A stretch of 26,474 nt of DNA from JBBSHJ01 sp038253135 (GCA_038253135.1 JBBSHJ010000042.1:1-26474), one strand, 5' to 3'; numbered from the stretch's first letter, positions 8,771 through 16,071 are shown. Translations and numbers: made by a program. The notes: generated by a model not told the origin, from the sequence alone.

Positions 8771-9346
8771 ATGAGGCATGGGCGGCTGATCGTGCAGGAG
8801 TGGGTCTCCGCGGACGGGTACGTCGCCGACGCTGCCGGCGATTTCGACTTCGGCGGCAGCGTCGCCGACTGGTCGGCGATCAGCTCTGACCAGCTGCGGC
8901 TTCTCGACCGGGTCGGCACGATCGTCCTTGGCCGGCGGACCTATGAGATGTTCGCGGCCTTCTGGCCCGGTGTTGACCCGGCGACCGAGCCGGTCGCAGA
9001 GCCGCTCAACGCACTGCCCAAGGTTGTCTTCTCCGAGACGCTGCCGACGGCTCCGTGGGGAGACTTCGCACCGGCGCGGATCGACGCCGGTGACCTCGGC
9101 GAGAGGATCGCGAGGCTGAGGAGCGCCACGAGCGGCGATCTGCTCGTCTGGGGCAGCATCAGCCTCGCTCAGTCCCTCCTGCGGGAGGGCCTGGTCGACG
9201 AGTTGCGGCTCTATGTCTGCCCCGTCGCGCTCGGCGCTGGTCGGAGCCTCTTTCCCGACGGCGTCGGCAACACGCTGCTGACCCTTCGCGACGTCAAGGC
9301 CTATCCCAACGGCGCGTACGCCGTCACCTACGCGTTGCGGCCGTGA
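8771..9346 (+). CDS. Dihydrofolate reductase family (RibD C-terminal-like) protein
   Basis: The 191-residue protein opens with RLIVQEWVSADGYVAD and carries VLGRRTYEMFAAFWP, both typical of the DHFR/RibD-C reductase superfamily. The nucleotide-binding half follows (LLVWGSISLAQSLLREGLVDEL), ending in LYVCPVALGAGRSLF, the usual C-terminal strand motif. Members of this stand-alone group bind NADPH, but most have no known substrate and should not be equated with true FolA. ATG 8771 follows GAGGG by 5 nt; GTG 8759 follows GGGGA by about 8 nt and is the alternative. It is divergent from mfd and is followed 39 nt later by a flavin-binding family gene with its own promoter. Confidence 0.85.
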   Translation: MRHGRLIVQEWVSADGYVADAAGDFDFGGSVADWSAISSDQLRLLDRVGTIVLGRRTYEMFAAFWPGVDPATEPVAEPLNALPKVVFSETLPTAPWGDFAPARIDAGDLGERIARLRSATSGDLLVWGSISLAQSLLREGLVDELRLYVCPVALGAGRSLFPDGVGNTLLTLRDVKAYPNGAYAVTYALRP

Positions 9347-9349
9347 CGG

Positions 9350-9385
9350 TTGTCGGCGTCGTACCGCTGCCCTAGCCTGCGTCGC
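9350..9385 (+). promoter_or_regulatory. Promoter predicted to give a leaderless transcript
   Basis: TTGTCG (9350-9355), a 17-bp spacer and TAGCCT (9373-9378) form a good actinobacterial promoter. The 7 nt between the -10 box and ATG 9386 place transcription initiation at or within a base of the start codon. No Shine-Dalgarno precedes that ATG, which agrees with leaderless translation. It also argues against TTG 9350, in the same frame, being the start. Confidence 0.65.
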
Positions 9386-9877
9386 ATGATCGAGTGGGGT
9401 GACTTCGAGGCGGCGGCGCCGCGGATCGCCGAGATCTTCCGGCGCCGGCATGCCGCTACCGGTTACCTGTGCCTGTTGGCCACGCTGCGCGCCGACGGCT
9501 CGCCGCGGATCAGCCCGATGGAGCCGCAGCTCTTTGATGGGCACCTGGTGCTCGCTGGCATGCCGGGAACGCGGAAGTTTGACGACCTGCTCCGCGATCC
9601 ACGGATGTGTCTGCACACCGCGACCGTGGATTCACACGTGCCCGACGGCGATGTCAAGCTCTTCGGTCGCGTCGTCGACAATCACGACCGTACGCTGCAC
9701 CGGCAATTTGCCGAGGATCTCTTCCAGCGCACCGGCTTCGACCTCCGCACGCAGACGTTCGAACATTTCTTTCTCACCGATTTCACCGGTGCGTCGGCGG
9801 TAGAGATCCGCGACCACTGTCTGGACATCACGGTCTGGAAGCCCGGCGAACCCGAGCACATCGTACGCAAGGAGTGA
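9386..9877 (+). CDS. Pyridoxamine 5'-phosphate oxidase-like flavin-binding protein
   Basis: The 163-residue protein has the split-barrel pattern of the PNPOx-like family: YLCLLATLRADGSPRISPMEP (residues about 27-47, first strands), LVLAGMPGTRKFDDLLRDPRMCLHTAT (54-80), then a strand with GDVKLFGRVVD. These proteins bind FMN, F420 or haem, and many actinobacterial members are F420-dependent reductases; the sequence alone does not settle the cofactor. The start at ATG 9386 is set by the leaderless promoter and by where homology begins. It stands between the DHFR-like gene and the MFS exporter, on the same strand. A specific substrate cannot be assigned. Confidence 0.85.
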   Translation: MIEWGDFEAAAPRIAEIFRRRHAATGYLCLLATLRADGSPRISPMEPQLFDGHLVLAGMPGTRKFDDLLRDPRMCLHTATVDSHVPDGDVKLFGRVVDNHDRTLHRQFAEDLFQRTGFDLRTQTFEHFFLTDFTGASAVEIRDHCLDITVWKPGEPEHIVRKE

Positions 9878-9968
9878 CGCGACTGCCGTACTCCGGTAGC
9901 ATCCCGACCGACAAGTCAAGAGCACCACGCACGCGGTTTGGGGTTGGCGACCGAGGGAGAGCTCTGTC

Positions 9969-11246
9969 GTGCCCCAGCCGCAGCGTCATTTCTGGCAGTC
10001 TGGCCTCTGGTGCCACCCCGATTTCCTGAAGCTCTGGTCCGCGCAGAGCGTGTCCTTGATCGGCTTGCAGTTTGGTTCGCTCGCGATGCCGCTCGTGGCG
10101 GTCCTCACCCTGCACGCCGGGGCCGCCGCGGTCGGCCTGCTGGCCGGTCTCGGCACGCTGCCGTGGCTGATCTTTGGCCTGTTCGTCGGGCCGCTCATCG
10201 ATCGGCTGCCGCGCCGGCCGGTGGTGGTGACGGCGCATGCCGGCCGAGCGGTCCTCGTCGCCTTCATTCCCATCGCGGCGGCCGTGCACGTGCTCACGAT
10301 GTGGCAGCTCTACGTGATCACGGTGCTGAGCGGGGCGCTGAGCATGTGCTTCGAAGTCGCCTATCACGCGTATCTTCCCGCCGTCGTCGACACCGGACAG
10401 CTGGCCGACGCCAACGCGAAACTCGCCGTCACCGACGGGATCGCGCGGACCACCGGTCCGGGCGTGGCCGGCTCAGCGGTGCAGCTGCTGAGCGCGCCGC
10501 TGACGCTGGTCGTGCAGGCGGCGACCTACACCTACGCCGCGCTCGCGGTCGCACGGATCGGGCAGCGCGGCGCGCCATCCGACCGTCACGGCCGCGAGCC
10601 TGCCCTCGCCGCGCTGCGCGCGGGCATTGCCTTCACCTGGCGGCACCGCATCATTCGATCGCTCACGTTGTGCGAGGCCAGCTATCTGCTCTTCTTCGAC
10701 ATGCTCGGAGCGATCATCATCGTCTTCTATTCACGAAATCTCGGGCTGAGCCCTTCGATCATCGGCGCCATCTACACGGCCGGCAGCGTCGGCGGAATAT
10801 TCGGCGGCCTGCTCGCCCGGCGGATCGGACTGCGCTTCCGCGCCGGACGGGCATTGCTGGTGGGCGCACTACTGCGTGGCATCGGGCTCGCGATAATCCC
10901 GGTCGCGATATTTCTCGGGCCCTACGCGGTACCGCTGCTGATTGCCTGCCGGGCTGTCAACGCTTTCGGCTGGACAGTTTGGGAAGTGCACCAAACGACC
11001 ACCCTGCAGCTCAGCACCCCCGACCGACTGCGCGGCCGCGTCACGGCGAGCTCGCTTTTCCTCGCTCGCGCCGCCGGGTCGGCTGGCGGGTTTGCCGGCG
11101 CTGGACTCGCGGTGATGCTGGGCGTCACCGGCACGGTATGGGTGGGCGCAATTGGCTCGCTGGCCGGCACGGCCTGGCTCCTTGCCCGGCCGGTGCGCCG
11201 GCTGCGCGAGGTGCGAGCCGCGGCCGCACCGTCCCTCACGCAGTGA
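9969..11246 (+). CDS. MFS transporter, EntS/MFS_3-like exporter
   Basis: The 425-residue integral membrane protein has about 12 hydrophobic segments. The cytoplasmic loop after the second carries GPLIDRLPRRPVVV, the MFS loop motif, and a related RRIGLRFRAGR follows in the second half. EVAYHAYLPAVV and DANAKLAVTDGIARTTGPGVAGS are characteristic of the EntS-like (MFS_3) branch, which exports siderophores, macrolides and other small molecules. GTG 9969 is preceded by GAGGGAGA at 9953-9960, a good Shine-Dalgarno. A TAGCAT at about 9897-9902 could be its -10 box. Substrate unknown; there is no biosynthetic cluster nearby and no adjacent regulator. Confidence 0.9.
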   Translation: MPQPQRHFWQSGLWCHPDFLKLWSAQSVSLIGLQFGSLAMPLVAVLTLHAGAAAVGLLAGLGTLPWLIFGLFVGPLIDRLPRRPVVVTAHAGRAVLVAFIPIAAAVHVLTMWQLYVITVLSGALSMCFEVAYHAYLPAVVDTGQLADANAKLAVTDGIARTTGPGVAGSAVQLLSAPLTLVVQAATYTYAALAVARIGQRGAPSDRHGREPALAALRAGIAFTWRHRIIRSLTLCEASYLLFFDMLGAIIIVFYSRNLGLSPSIIGAIYTAGSVGGIFGGLLARRIGLRFRAGRALLVGALLRGIGLAIIPVAIFLGPYAVPLLIACRAVNAFGWTVWEVHQTTTLQLSTPDRLRGRVTASSLFLARAAGSAGGFAGAGLAVMLGVTGTVWVGAIGSLAGTAWLLARPVRRLREVRAAAAPSLTQ

Positions 11247-11281
11247 CGGATCAAGCCCTTCCGGCCAGTCCGCTCGGCTGG

Positions 11282-11289
11282 CATAGTTT
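11282..11289 (+). promoter_or_regulatory. Weak candidate -10 box for the globin gene
   Basis: CATAGTTT contains two overlapping -10-like hexamers (CATAGT and TAGTTT) ending 4-6 nt before ATG 11294. There is no Shine-Dalgarno before that ATG. This suggests a leaderless transcript, but no -35 hexamer is apparent, and read-through from the MFS gene is possible. Confidence 0.35.
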
Positions 11290-11293
11290 GCTC

Positions 11294-11764
11294 ATGCAGA
11301 CGATCTACGACGCCGCGGGCGGTGCCGATGGCTTGCTGCGGCTGGCCCGCGCGTGGCATGTTCGGGTGATGGCCGATGAGGTGGTCAGCCATGCCTTCAG
11401 CCACGGTTATCGCCCCGACCACTCCGAGCGGCTCGCCGCGTATTGGGCCGAGGCGCTCGGCGGGCCGACGACCTATTCGGACCACTACGGCGACGAGGCG
11501 TCGGTGGTCCGGATCCACAGCGGCAACGGACCGCACGAGGAAATGGATCAGCGCGCGATCGCCTGCTTTGATCAGGCGCTGGCCGACGCCGATCTCGCCG
11601 GCGACGACCGACTCCGTCGGGTGCTGCACGATTATTTTGCGTGGGCGACGACGACCACAATGGCGCGCTACCACGGATCCGCCGATGATGTGCCGCATGA
11701 TCTGCGCATACCACACTGGTCGTGGGATGGGCTGGTTACCGAGTCCGGTCCGTTTCACAGCTGA
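11294..11764 (+). CDS. Group II truncated haemoglobin, atypical haem pocket
   Basis: The 156-residue protein follows the trHbII plan: YDAAGGADGLLRLA (A/B helices), ERLAAYWAEALGGPTTYS (E helix and turn) and RIHSGNG with His75 as the proximal haem ligand. From my recollection of M. tuberculosis GlbO, the hallmark Trp(G8) lies 13 residues after the proximal His; here that position is Ala88. B10 and CD1, Tyr in GlbO, align with His22 and Phe35. The C-terminus extends about 25 residues beyond GlbO (VPHDLRIPHWSWDGL). This fits a separate actinobacterial branch usually just called group II. Roles of the family include O2, NO or sulfide chemistry; none can be assigned here. The start is at the first homologous residue; the same frame is open far upstream only as a shadow of the MFS gene. 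Confidence 0.85.
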   Translation: MQTIYDAAGGADGLLRLARAWHVRVMADEVVSHAFSHGYRPDHSERLAAYWAEALGGPTTYSDHYGDEASVVRIHSGNGPHEEMDQRAIACFDQALADADLAGDDRLRRVLHDYFAWATTTTMARYHGSADDVPHDLRIPHWSWDGLVTESGPFHS

Positions 11765-11825
11765 TTCGACACATCCGTCGTGACCTACGGCGTTGTCTCG
11801 CAAACCCCGCACTGACCGTCCGCGA

Positions 11826-11842
11826 GCGTCGCGCGGCGACGC
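11826..11842. terminator. Hairpin between convergent genes, possible terminator
   Basis: GCGTCG and CGACGC form a perfect 6-bp stem around a 5-nt loop, extendable by CGC/GCG across mismatches. It lies between the globin stop and the dehydrogenase stop. There is no T tract on either side, so termination is only inferred from position. Confidence 0.35.
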
Positions 11843-11879
11843 GTTGCGATCGATAGCCCTCGCCACCGGCCCTGAGCGA

Positions 11880-12938
11880 CTACACTTCGATTTCGGCGCC
11901 CTTGCCGGCGGAGGCGTAGATCGCGTCGAGCATCTTCATGATCTCCGTGCCGTGCCAGACCGGGGCGACGCTCTCCGCATCGCCGAGGCAGGTGGAGACG
12001 AAGTTGCCGATCTCGTGGCCGAAGCCGTCGTCGAGATCAAAGCTGCCCGATCCGATCCGCGGCGTCACCGTGAGGATGGTGTCGCGCTTCTCCGTGGCGA
12101 TCTGCAGCGCCGGCTCGAGGTTCGCGCCACCCCTGTCACCGAACACCGAGACCGACAGCCCGTCCTCGACGGCGTGCAGGGAGTACGACGTGTCGAGGAT
12201 CAGCGAGGCGCCGTTCTCGAAGCGGATCAGCGCGTTGGCCATGTCCTCGACGTCGTTCTTCGTCGGGTCGGCATCGGCGACCAGGTAACGCCGCGCATTG
12301 CCGATGTTGAAGCGGTTGCCCAGTTTCTCGTAGGTGTTCGCGCTCACGGTCACGGCGCGGGGTGAACCCATGAGATACCAGCACAGGTCGAGCACGTGCA
12401 CGCCGATGTCGATCAGCGGGCCGCCACCGGAAATGGATCGGTCGGCGAACCAGCCGCCGGGATTTCCCATCCGCCGGATCGAGCTGGCCTTGGCGTAATA
12501 GATATCGCCGAGCTCGCCGTCGTCGATGAAGGCCTTGAGCACCCGGCAGTTCGCCGAGTGCCGCCGGACGAAGCCGACCTGCAGCACCCGGTCATGCTTG
12601 CCGGCGACCTGCTCGAGCCGCTGCGCTTCGGCGTAGGTGCGGCTCATCGGCTTCTCGACGAGCACATGCTTGCCGGCCTCGATCGCGGCCTCCGCCAGGG
12701 CGGCGTGCGTGTTGTTCCACGTGCAGATGGAAACCGCGTCGACGTCGCTGTCGGCGAAAAGGTCGGCCGGGTTCCGATAGGACCGCGATGCTCCCCAGGC
12801 CGTCGCCGCCGCCGCGGCGCGGTCGGCATTGATGTCGCACACGGCGATCAGCTCGGCCTGGGCGTTGGTCTGGTATGCCTTGAGATGACAGCCGGCAATT
12901 CCGCCGGTGCCGATGACCCCGATCCTGAGGGTGGAAAT
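11880..12938 (-). CDS. Gfo/Idh/MocA-family NAD(P)-dependent dehydrogenase, apparent ATT start
   Basis: The 352-residue protein has the Rossmann motif GVIGTGGIAG at residues 8-17, the family's EKP (95-97, in LVEKPMSRTYAEA), and GGPLIDIGVHVLDLCWYLMG of the substrate-binding C-terminal domain. Such enzymes oxidise or reduce a carbohydrate hydroxyl. Homology starts at S-T-L-R-I-G-V-I. The codon just before is ATT (12938-12936), 6 nt after a clean AGGAGA. No ATG, GTG or TTG exists in frame anywhere in the 68-nt gap to the upstream gene, whose stop is at 13007; a CTG near that stop has no Shine-Dalgarno. So either ATT is used, as in infC, or an ATG has been mutated or misread. The gene follows the TIM-barrel isomerase in a likely two-gene unit for sugar or cyclitol metabolism. 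Substrate unknown. Confidence 0.88.
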   Translation of the reverse strand: MSTLRIGVIGTGGIAGCHLKAYQTNAQAELIAVCDINADRAAAAATAWGASRSYRNPADLFADSDVDAVSICTWNNTHAALAEAAIEAGKHVLVEKPMSRTYAEAQRLEQVAGKHDRVLQVGFVRRHSANCRVLKAFIDDGELGDIYYAKASSIRRMGNPGGWFADRSISGGGPLIDIGVHVLDLCWYLMGSPRAVTVSANTYEKLGNRFNIGNARRYLVADADPTKNDVEDMANALIRFENGASLILDTSYSLHAVEDGLSVSVFGDRGGANLEPALQIATEKRDTILTVTPRIGSGSFDLDDGFGHEIGNFVSTCLGDAESVAPVWHGTEIMKMLDAIYASAGKGAEIEV

Positions 12939-12944
12939 GACTCT

Positions 12945-12950
12945 TCTCCT
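12945..12950 (-). promoter_or_regulatory. Shine-Dalgarno that fixes the ATT start
   Basis: AGGAGA on the minus strand lies 6 nt before the ATT at 12938. Its strength and spacing are what place initiation at that codon. Confidence 0.7.
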
Positions 12951-13006
12951 GTCGAGAGCTGGTGGCTTGAATTTCGTTTGCGCGTCGCCGAAAGGACGTT
13001 TGCCGG

Positions 13007-13894
13007 TCAGACCTCGGCGTAAATGCGCTTCGCATTGGCGAGGCCGCGGGTGGTGCCGATCCGCCAGTCCTCGTCGCCTTCGAACTCGATCGTGGCGAGC
13101 CCGTCGTACCCGGACTCCTTGATCGACTTCATCACCGCATACGTGTCGATGTCGCCGTTCCCGACGATCGCACCCCGCAGATACTTGCCGCCACGGCTGC
13201 GGAACCAGCCCTCGCCCGGGTTGCGATCGGCCGGGCGGACGTAGAAGTCCTTGAGGTGCACGGTCAGCGCGAGCGGGAGGTTCGCCGGCACGGCCGACGT
13301 CGGATCCTCGTCGACACACAGGAAATTTCCGATGTCGAGGGTCGTCTTGAAGTTGGGCTCTTCGACCGCGTGCACGATCCGGCGCACCCGGTCGCTGGCC
13401 TGCACGAAGAAGCCGTGGTTCTCCAGGCTGGTCGTGACGCCCTTCCTCGCGGCGTACCGGGCGATCTCCTTGCACGCCGAGACGATCAGCGGGAACGCCC
13501 GCTCGAAGGTCGGCGTGTCGTCCCCCGCCTCAGGGCTGTGGCGTACGACGTCGTGACGCATCCGCGTGATGCCGAGCGCCGCGGCCAGGTCGACGTGCGC
13601 CTTGACGTGCGCGATCTGCTGCCGCCGGGCAGCCTCGTCGTCGGTGAAGAAATTCGCGCCGATCGCCAGATTGGACAGCGGCACACCCCGCTCGGCGGCC
13701 CGGTCAGCGACGGCCTTGACGAAGACGTCATCGGATTTGCTGTTCGGGACGGGGTTGTCGGGCTCGGTGGAGATCGAGGCCAGTTCGAGGTGCTCACCCT
13801 CGCTGTCGGCGACCCAGTCGATCACATCGAGCAACGTCATCTCACCGGTGCCGAGGGGCGAACGGAAACAATAGGAGCTGAAACCAAATATCAT
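13007..13894 (-). CDS. Sugar phosphate isomerase/epimerase-like TIM-barrel protein
   Basis: The 295-residue protein is of the xylose-isomerase-like AP-endonuclease-2 superfamily. The four metal ligands expected for the fold can be picked out: E158 in TTSLENHGFF, D187 in TTLDIGNFL, H213 in TVHLKDFYV and E270 in ATIEFEGDED. The barrel starts at FGFSSYCF and ends at AKRIYAEV, so it is complete. Relatives isomerise or epimerise sugars, keto-sugars or inosose (IolE/IolH types), often alongside a Gfo/Idh/MocA dehydrogenase, as here (68 nt downstream). ATG 13894 follows a weak AAAGAG. A 150-nt gap upstream probably holds its promoter, since the preceding aminotransferase gene ends at 14045. The exact reaction cannot be told. 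Confidence 0.85.
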   Translation of the reverse strand: MIFGFSSYCFRSPLGTGEMTLLDVIDWVADSEGEHLELASISTEPDNPVPNSKSDDVFVKAVADRAAERGVPLSNLAIGANFFTDDEAARRQQIAHVKAHVDLAAALGITRMRHDVVRHSPEAGDDTPTFERAFPLIVSACKEIARYAARKGVTTSLENHGFFVQASDRVRRIVHAVEEPNFKTTLDIGNFLCVDEDPTSAVPANLPLALTVHLKDFYVRPADRNPGEGWFRSRGGKYLRGAIVGNGDIDTYAVMKSIKESGYDGLATIEFEGDEDWRIGTTRGLANAKRIYAEV

Positions 13895-14044
13895 CTACAC
13901 TCTTTTCGGACGTGGCTCTTTCCGGAAGTGGGTGTTGTTGCCATCGCTGATGGGGGCGAGAGAGTGCCGCGGTGACGGGAAACGACGCTTGCGACACCCA
14001 ACTCTCCTGTGCGGCGCTTTCCGGCCGAAATTACCAGCCCCGGC
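13895..14044 (-). promoter_or_regulatory. Gap with TTTCCGG elements, possible promoter/operator
   Basis: The 150 nt between the aminotransferase stop and the isomerase start hold TTCCGGAA (13920-13927, an 8-bp palindrome) and TTTCCGGCCGAAA (14018-14030, palindromic at 10 of 12 paired positions), plus TTTTCGG near 13902-13908. On the minus strand TAATTT near 14027-14033 could serve as a -10 box. A repressor site controlling the isomerase-dehydrogenase pair is plausible, but no regulator gene is adjacent. Confidence 0.3.
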
Positions 14045-15175
14045 TCAGCAGGCCGCGACGAGGGCCCGGCCGAGCGCCTCGTAATCGCCGATCGTGTTGT
14101 ACGCCGCCGCGGCGATCCGCAGGAACGGCCGGCCGGCGAACCACACCGGCACCGTCTCGATCGCGTGCTCGCTGCTCAGCCGGTTGCTTACCGCGGCCGT
14201 CTGCTCGGGGCCGGCGGCGAGGCGCTCGGGCAGGCGTACCAGTCGCATCGTCGGGGCGGGCGTGGGCGGCAGCCCCGCCACCGGCGTATCCACGGCGTCG
14301 GCCACCAGCTGCTGGCCCTTCGCGCCGAGCGCCGACTGCTGCGCGACCGAGTCCCACCCGCCGAGCGACGCCCAGAAATCCAGCCCGGTGGGAATCGAGA
14401 TCCACCCGGTGTAGTCGTCGGTGCCGGGAAAGTCGAAGGACCTGGAGTAGCCGTCGGCGACCTGCCAGCTGAGCACCGACGGGTAGGTCGCGTCTCGGAC
14501 CGCGTCACAGGACCACAGGACGGCGCTGCCGCGGGGCACGAAGCCCCACTTGTGCAGGTTGCCGATCCAATACGCCGCCCCGAGGGCGACGATGTCGGTG
14601 CGCAGCGTGCCCGGCACGTGCGCGGCATCGACCAGGACCGGCGGCCCGACGCCGGCCGCGATGGCCGAAACCGGCAGCACCGTCGCGGTCGGCGAGGTGA
14701 TCTGGTCGACGACCGCGAGCCGGGTGCGCGGGCCGCATACCGCGGCGTACGCCGCGACGATCTCCTCGTCGGCCGCGCCGAGTGCGAAGTCCGCGGTCAC
14801 GAGGACGACGCCGCGGCGCGCGACCCAGTGCTCGACCGCCAGCCGCACCGCGCCGTACCCATGATTGTTGACGACCACCTCGTCGCCGGCGGCCAGCTCG
14901 AGCGAGCCGAGCACGGCCGAGACGCCCTCGGAGACATTGCGCACCAGCGCGCACTCGTCCGGATCCAGGCCCAAGAACCCTGCCGCCCGGACCCGCGCGG
15001 ACGCGATCAGCTCGCGGACCTCGTCCATGAAGAACCGGTTGGGATTGCGTTCGCAGCGTTCCTGCGTCCGCGCCACGGCCTGCCGCACGGCGATGGGCAC
15101 GCACCCGAACGCGCCGTGGTTGAGGTTGATGACGTCGGGATCAAGTCCGAGTTCGGCAATGATGTCGGCGCGCAC
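14045..15175 (-). CDS. Class V aminotransferase-fold PLP enzyme (isopenicillin-N-epimerase-like)
   Basis: The 376-residue protein begins INLNHGAFG..., the usual opening of isopenicillin-N epimerase/selenocysteine-lyase-like class V enzymes. LVDAAHVPG (Asp183, pairing with the pyridine nitrogen) and GNLHKWGFVPRG (Lys209, Schiff-base lysine) are the PLP signatures. The RNPNRFF-like ERNPNRFFMDEVREL near the start is also typical. Class V members catalyse transamination, C-S cleavage or epimerisation; none can be chosen from sequence. I take GTG 15175 as start because a TAGTGT -10 box lies exactly 7 nt upstream. TTG 15226 and ATG 15217 are in frame but fall within the divergent promoter region. 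It is head-to-head with the PhyH-type dioxygenase gene, so a shared pathway is likely. Confidence 0.85.
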   Translation of the reverse strand: MRADIIAELGLDPDVINLNHGAFGCVPIAVRQAVARTQERCERNPNRFFMDEVRELIASARVRAAGFLGLDPDECALVRNVSEGVSAVLGSLELAAGDEVVVNNHGYGAVRLAVEHWVARRGVVLVTADFALGAADEEIVAAYAAVCGPRTRLAVVDQITSPTATVLPVSAIAAGVGPPVLVDAAHVPGTLRTDIVALGAAYWIGNLHKWGFVPRGSAVLWSCDAVRDATYPSVLSWQVADGYSRSFDFPGTDDYTGWISIPTGLDFWASLGGWDSVAQQSALGAKGQQLVADAVDTPVAGLPPTPAPTMRLVRLPERLAAGPEQTAAVSNRLSSEHAIETVPVWFAGRPFLRIAAAAYNTIGDYEALGRALVAAC

Positions 15176-15182
15176 GGGTGCA

Positions 15183-15188
15183 ACACTA
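15183..15188 (-). promoter_or_regulatory. Candidate -10 box, leaderless start of the aminotransferase gene
   Basis: On the minus strand this reads TAGTGT, followed by 7 nt and GTG 15175, the geometry of leaderless actinobacterial transcripts. A TGTCCA 18 bp upstream is a poor -35 match (3 of 6). It lies only about 30 bp from the dioxygenase start, so the two promoters face away from each other and overlap. Confidence 0.5.
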
Positions 15189-15201
15189 CGGTCGTATCTG
15201 C

Positions 15202-15207
15202 CAGGGT
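15202..15207 (+). promoter_or_regulatory. Candidate -10 box or Shine-Dalgarno of the dioxygenase gene
   Basis: CAGGGT lies 8 nt before ATG 15216. It could be a -10 box (TANNNT with C in the first position) giving a near-leaderless transcript. Alternatively AGGGTGGA at 15203-15210 could act as a Shine-Dalgarno with 5-nt spacing. Sequence alone does not decide. Confidence 0.35.
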
Positions 15208-15215
15208 GGACAGCC

Positions 15216-16052
15216 ATGGGCACCAATATGCGGACGACTCCTGACGTGGCCGAGCTCGACGAGCCCTACGACCTGCCGGCCGATGCGCGGGAGATGTTCG
15301 AGCGCGACGGGTTCGTGCGGCTGCGCAACGTCCTGTCGGCCGAGACCATCGCGGCGTACGAACCGGAGATCACCGGCAAGGTGATCGAGCGCAACACCAT
15401 GCGCGTCCCCCTGGCCGAGCGCTCGACCTACGACAAGGCCTTCCTGCAGGTCGAGAACCTGTGGGAGCACAGCGCGATCGTGCGCGAATTCGCCTCCGCG
15501 CCGCGGCTGGCGCGAATTGCGACCGAGCTGCTCGGCGTCGAGGCGGTCGCGCTCTATCACGACCAGGCGCTCTACAAGGAGGCCGGCGGCGGGATCACGC
15601 CGTGGCACGCCGACGAGTTCTACTGGCCGTTCGCCACCGACCGGTGCTGCACCGTGTGGGTGCCGTTGCAGGAGACGCCGGCGGAGATGGGGCCGCTCGC
15701 CTTCGCGACGGGGAGCCAGACCCTCACGTTCGGCCGCGACCTCGGCATCAGCGACGAGTCGGAGGCCGAGCTGCAGCGGGTGCTGGCCGCGCAGCACTAC
15801 CCGCTCTCGACCGAGCCCTACGCGCTGGGCGACGTCAGCTATCACCTCGGCTGGACCTTCCACCGGGCCGAGCCCAACACCACCGACATCCCGCGCCGGG
15901 TGATGACCGTCATCTACGTCGACGCCGACATGGTGCTGACCGAGCCGACCAACGACAACCAGCGGGCCGATCTGGCCAAGTGGCTGCCGGGGCTGGCACC
16001 CGGCGACAAGCCGACCAGCCGGCTCAACCCCGAGCTCTATCGCCGCGCCTGA
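15216..16052 (+). CDS. PhyH-family Fe(II)/2-oxoglutarate dioxygenase
   Basis: The 278-residue protein has the iron triad of the phytanoyl-CoA dioxygenase family: H131-x-D133 in ITPWHADEFYWPF and the distal H216 in LGWTFHRAEPNTT. R227/R228 (IPRRVMTVIY) is placed to bind 2-oxoglutarate. The N-terminal FERDGFVRLRNVLSAETI is the usual PhyH opening. The family hydroxylates diverse small molecules, coupled to oxidative decarboxylation of 2-oxoglutarate. It is divergent from the PLP enzyme across a very short region (41 nt between starts), which suggests joint control. ATG 15216 is chosen for its upstream AGGGTGGA; ATG 15228 is an alternative. The stop is followed by a strong inverted repeat. Confidence 0.9.
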   Translation: MGTNMRTTPDVAELDEPYDLPADAREMFERDGFVRLRNVLSAETIAAYEPEITGKVIERNTMRVPLAERSTYDKAFLQVENLWEHSAIVREFASAPRLARIATELLGVEAVALYHDQALYKEAGGGITPWHADEFYWPFATDRCCTVWVPLQETPAEMGPLAFATGSQTLTFGRDLGISDESEAELQRVLAAQHYPLSTEPYALGDVSYHLGWTFHRAEPNTTDIPRRVMTVIYVDADMVLTEPTNDNQRADLAKWLPGLAPGDKPTSRLNPELYRRA

Positions 16053-16071
16053 CCCCCCACCTCCACTGACA

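Noticed and set aside
9938..11293. Upstream extension of the globin frame over the MFS gene
   Set aside because: The extension is low-complexity Arg/Ala-rich sequence in a different frame from the transporter; globin homology begins at 11294.
12939..13475. Upstream extension of the dehydrogenase frame
   Set aside because: It lies in another frame of the isomerase gene, shows no homology-like sequence, and is separated from the protein family start by the Shine-Dalgarno and the ATT.
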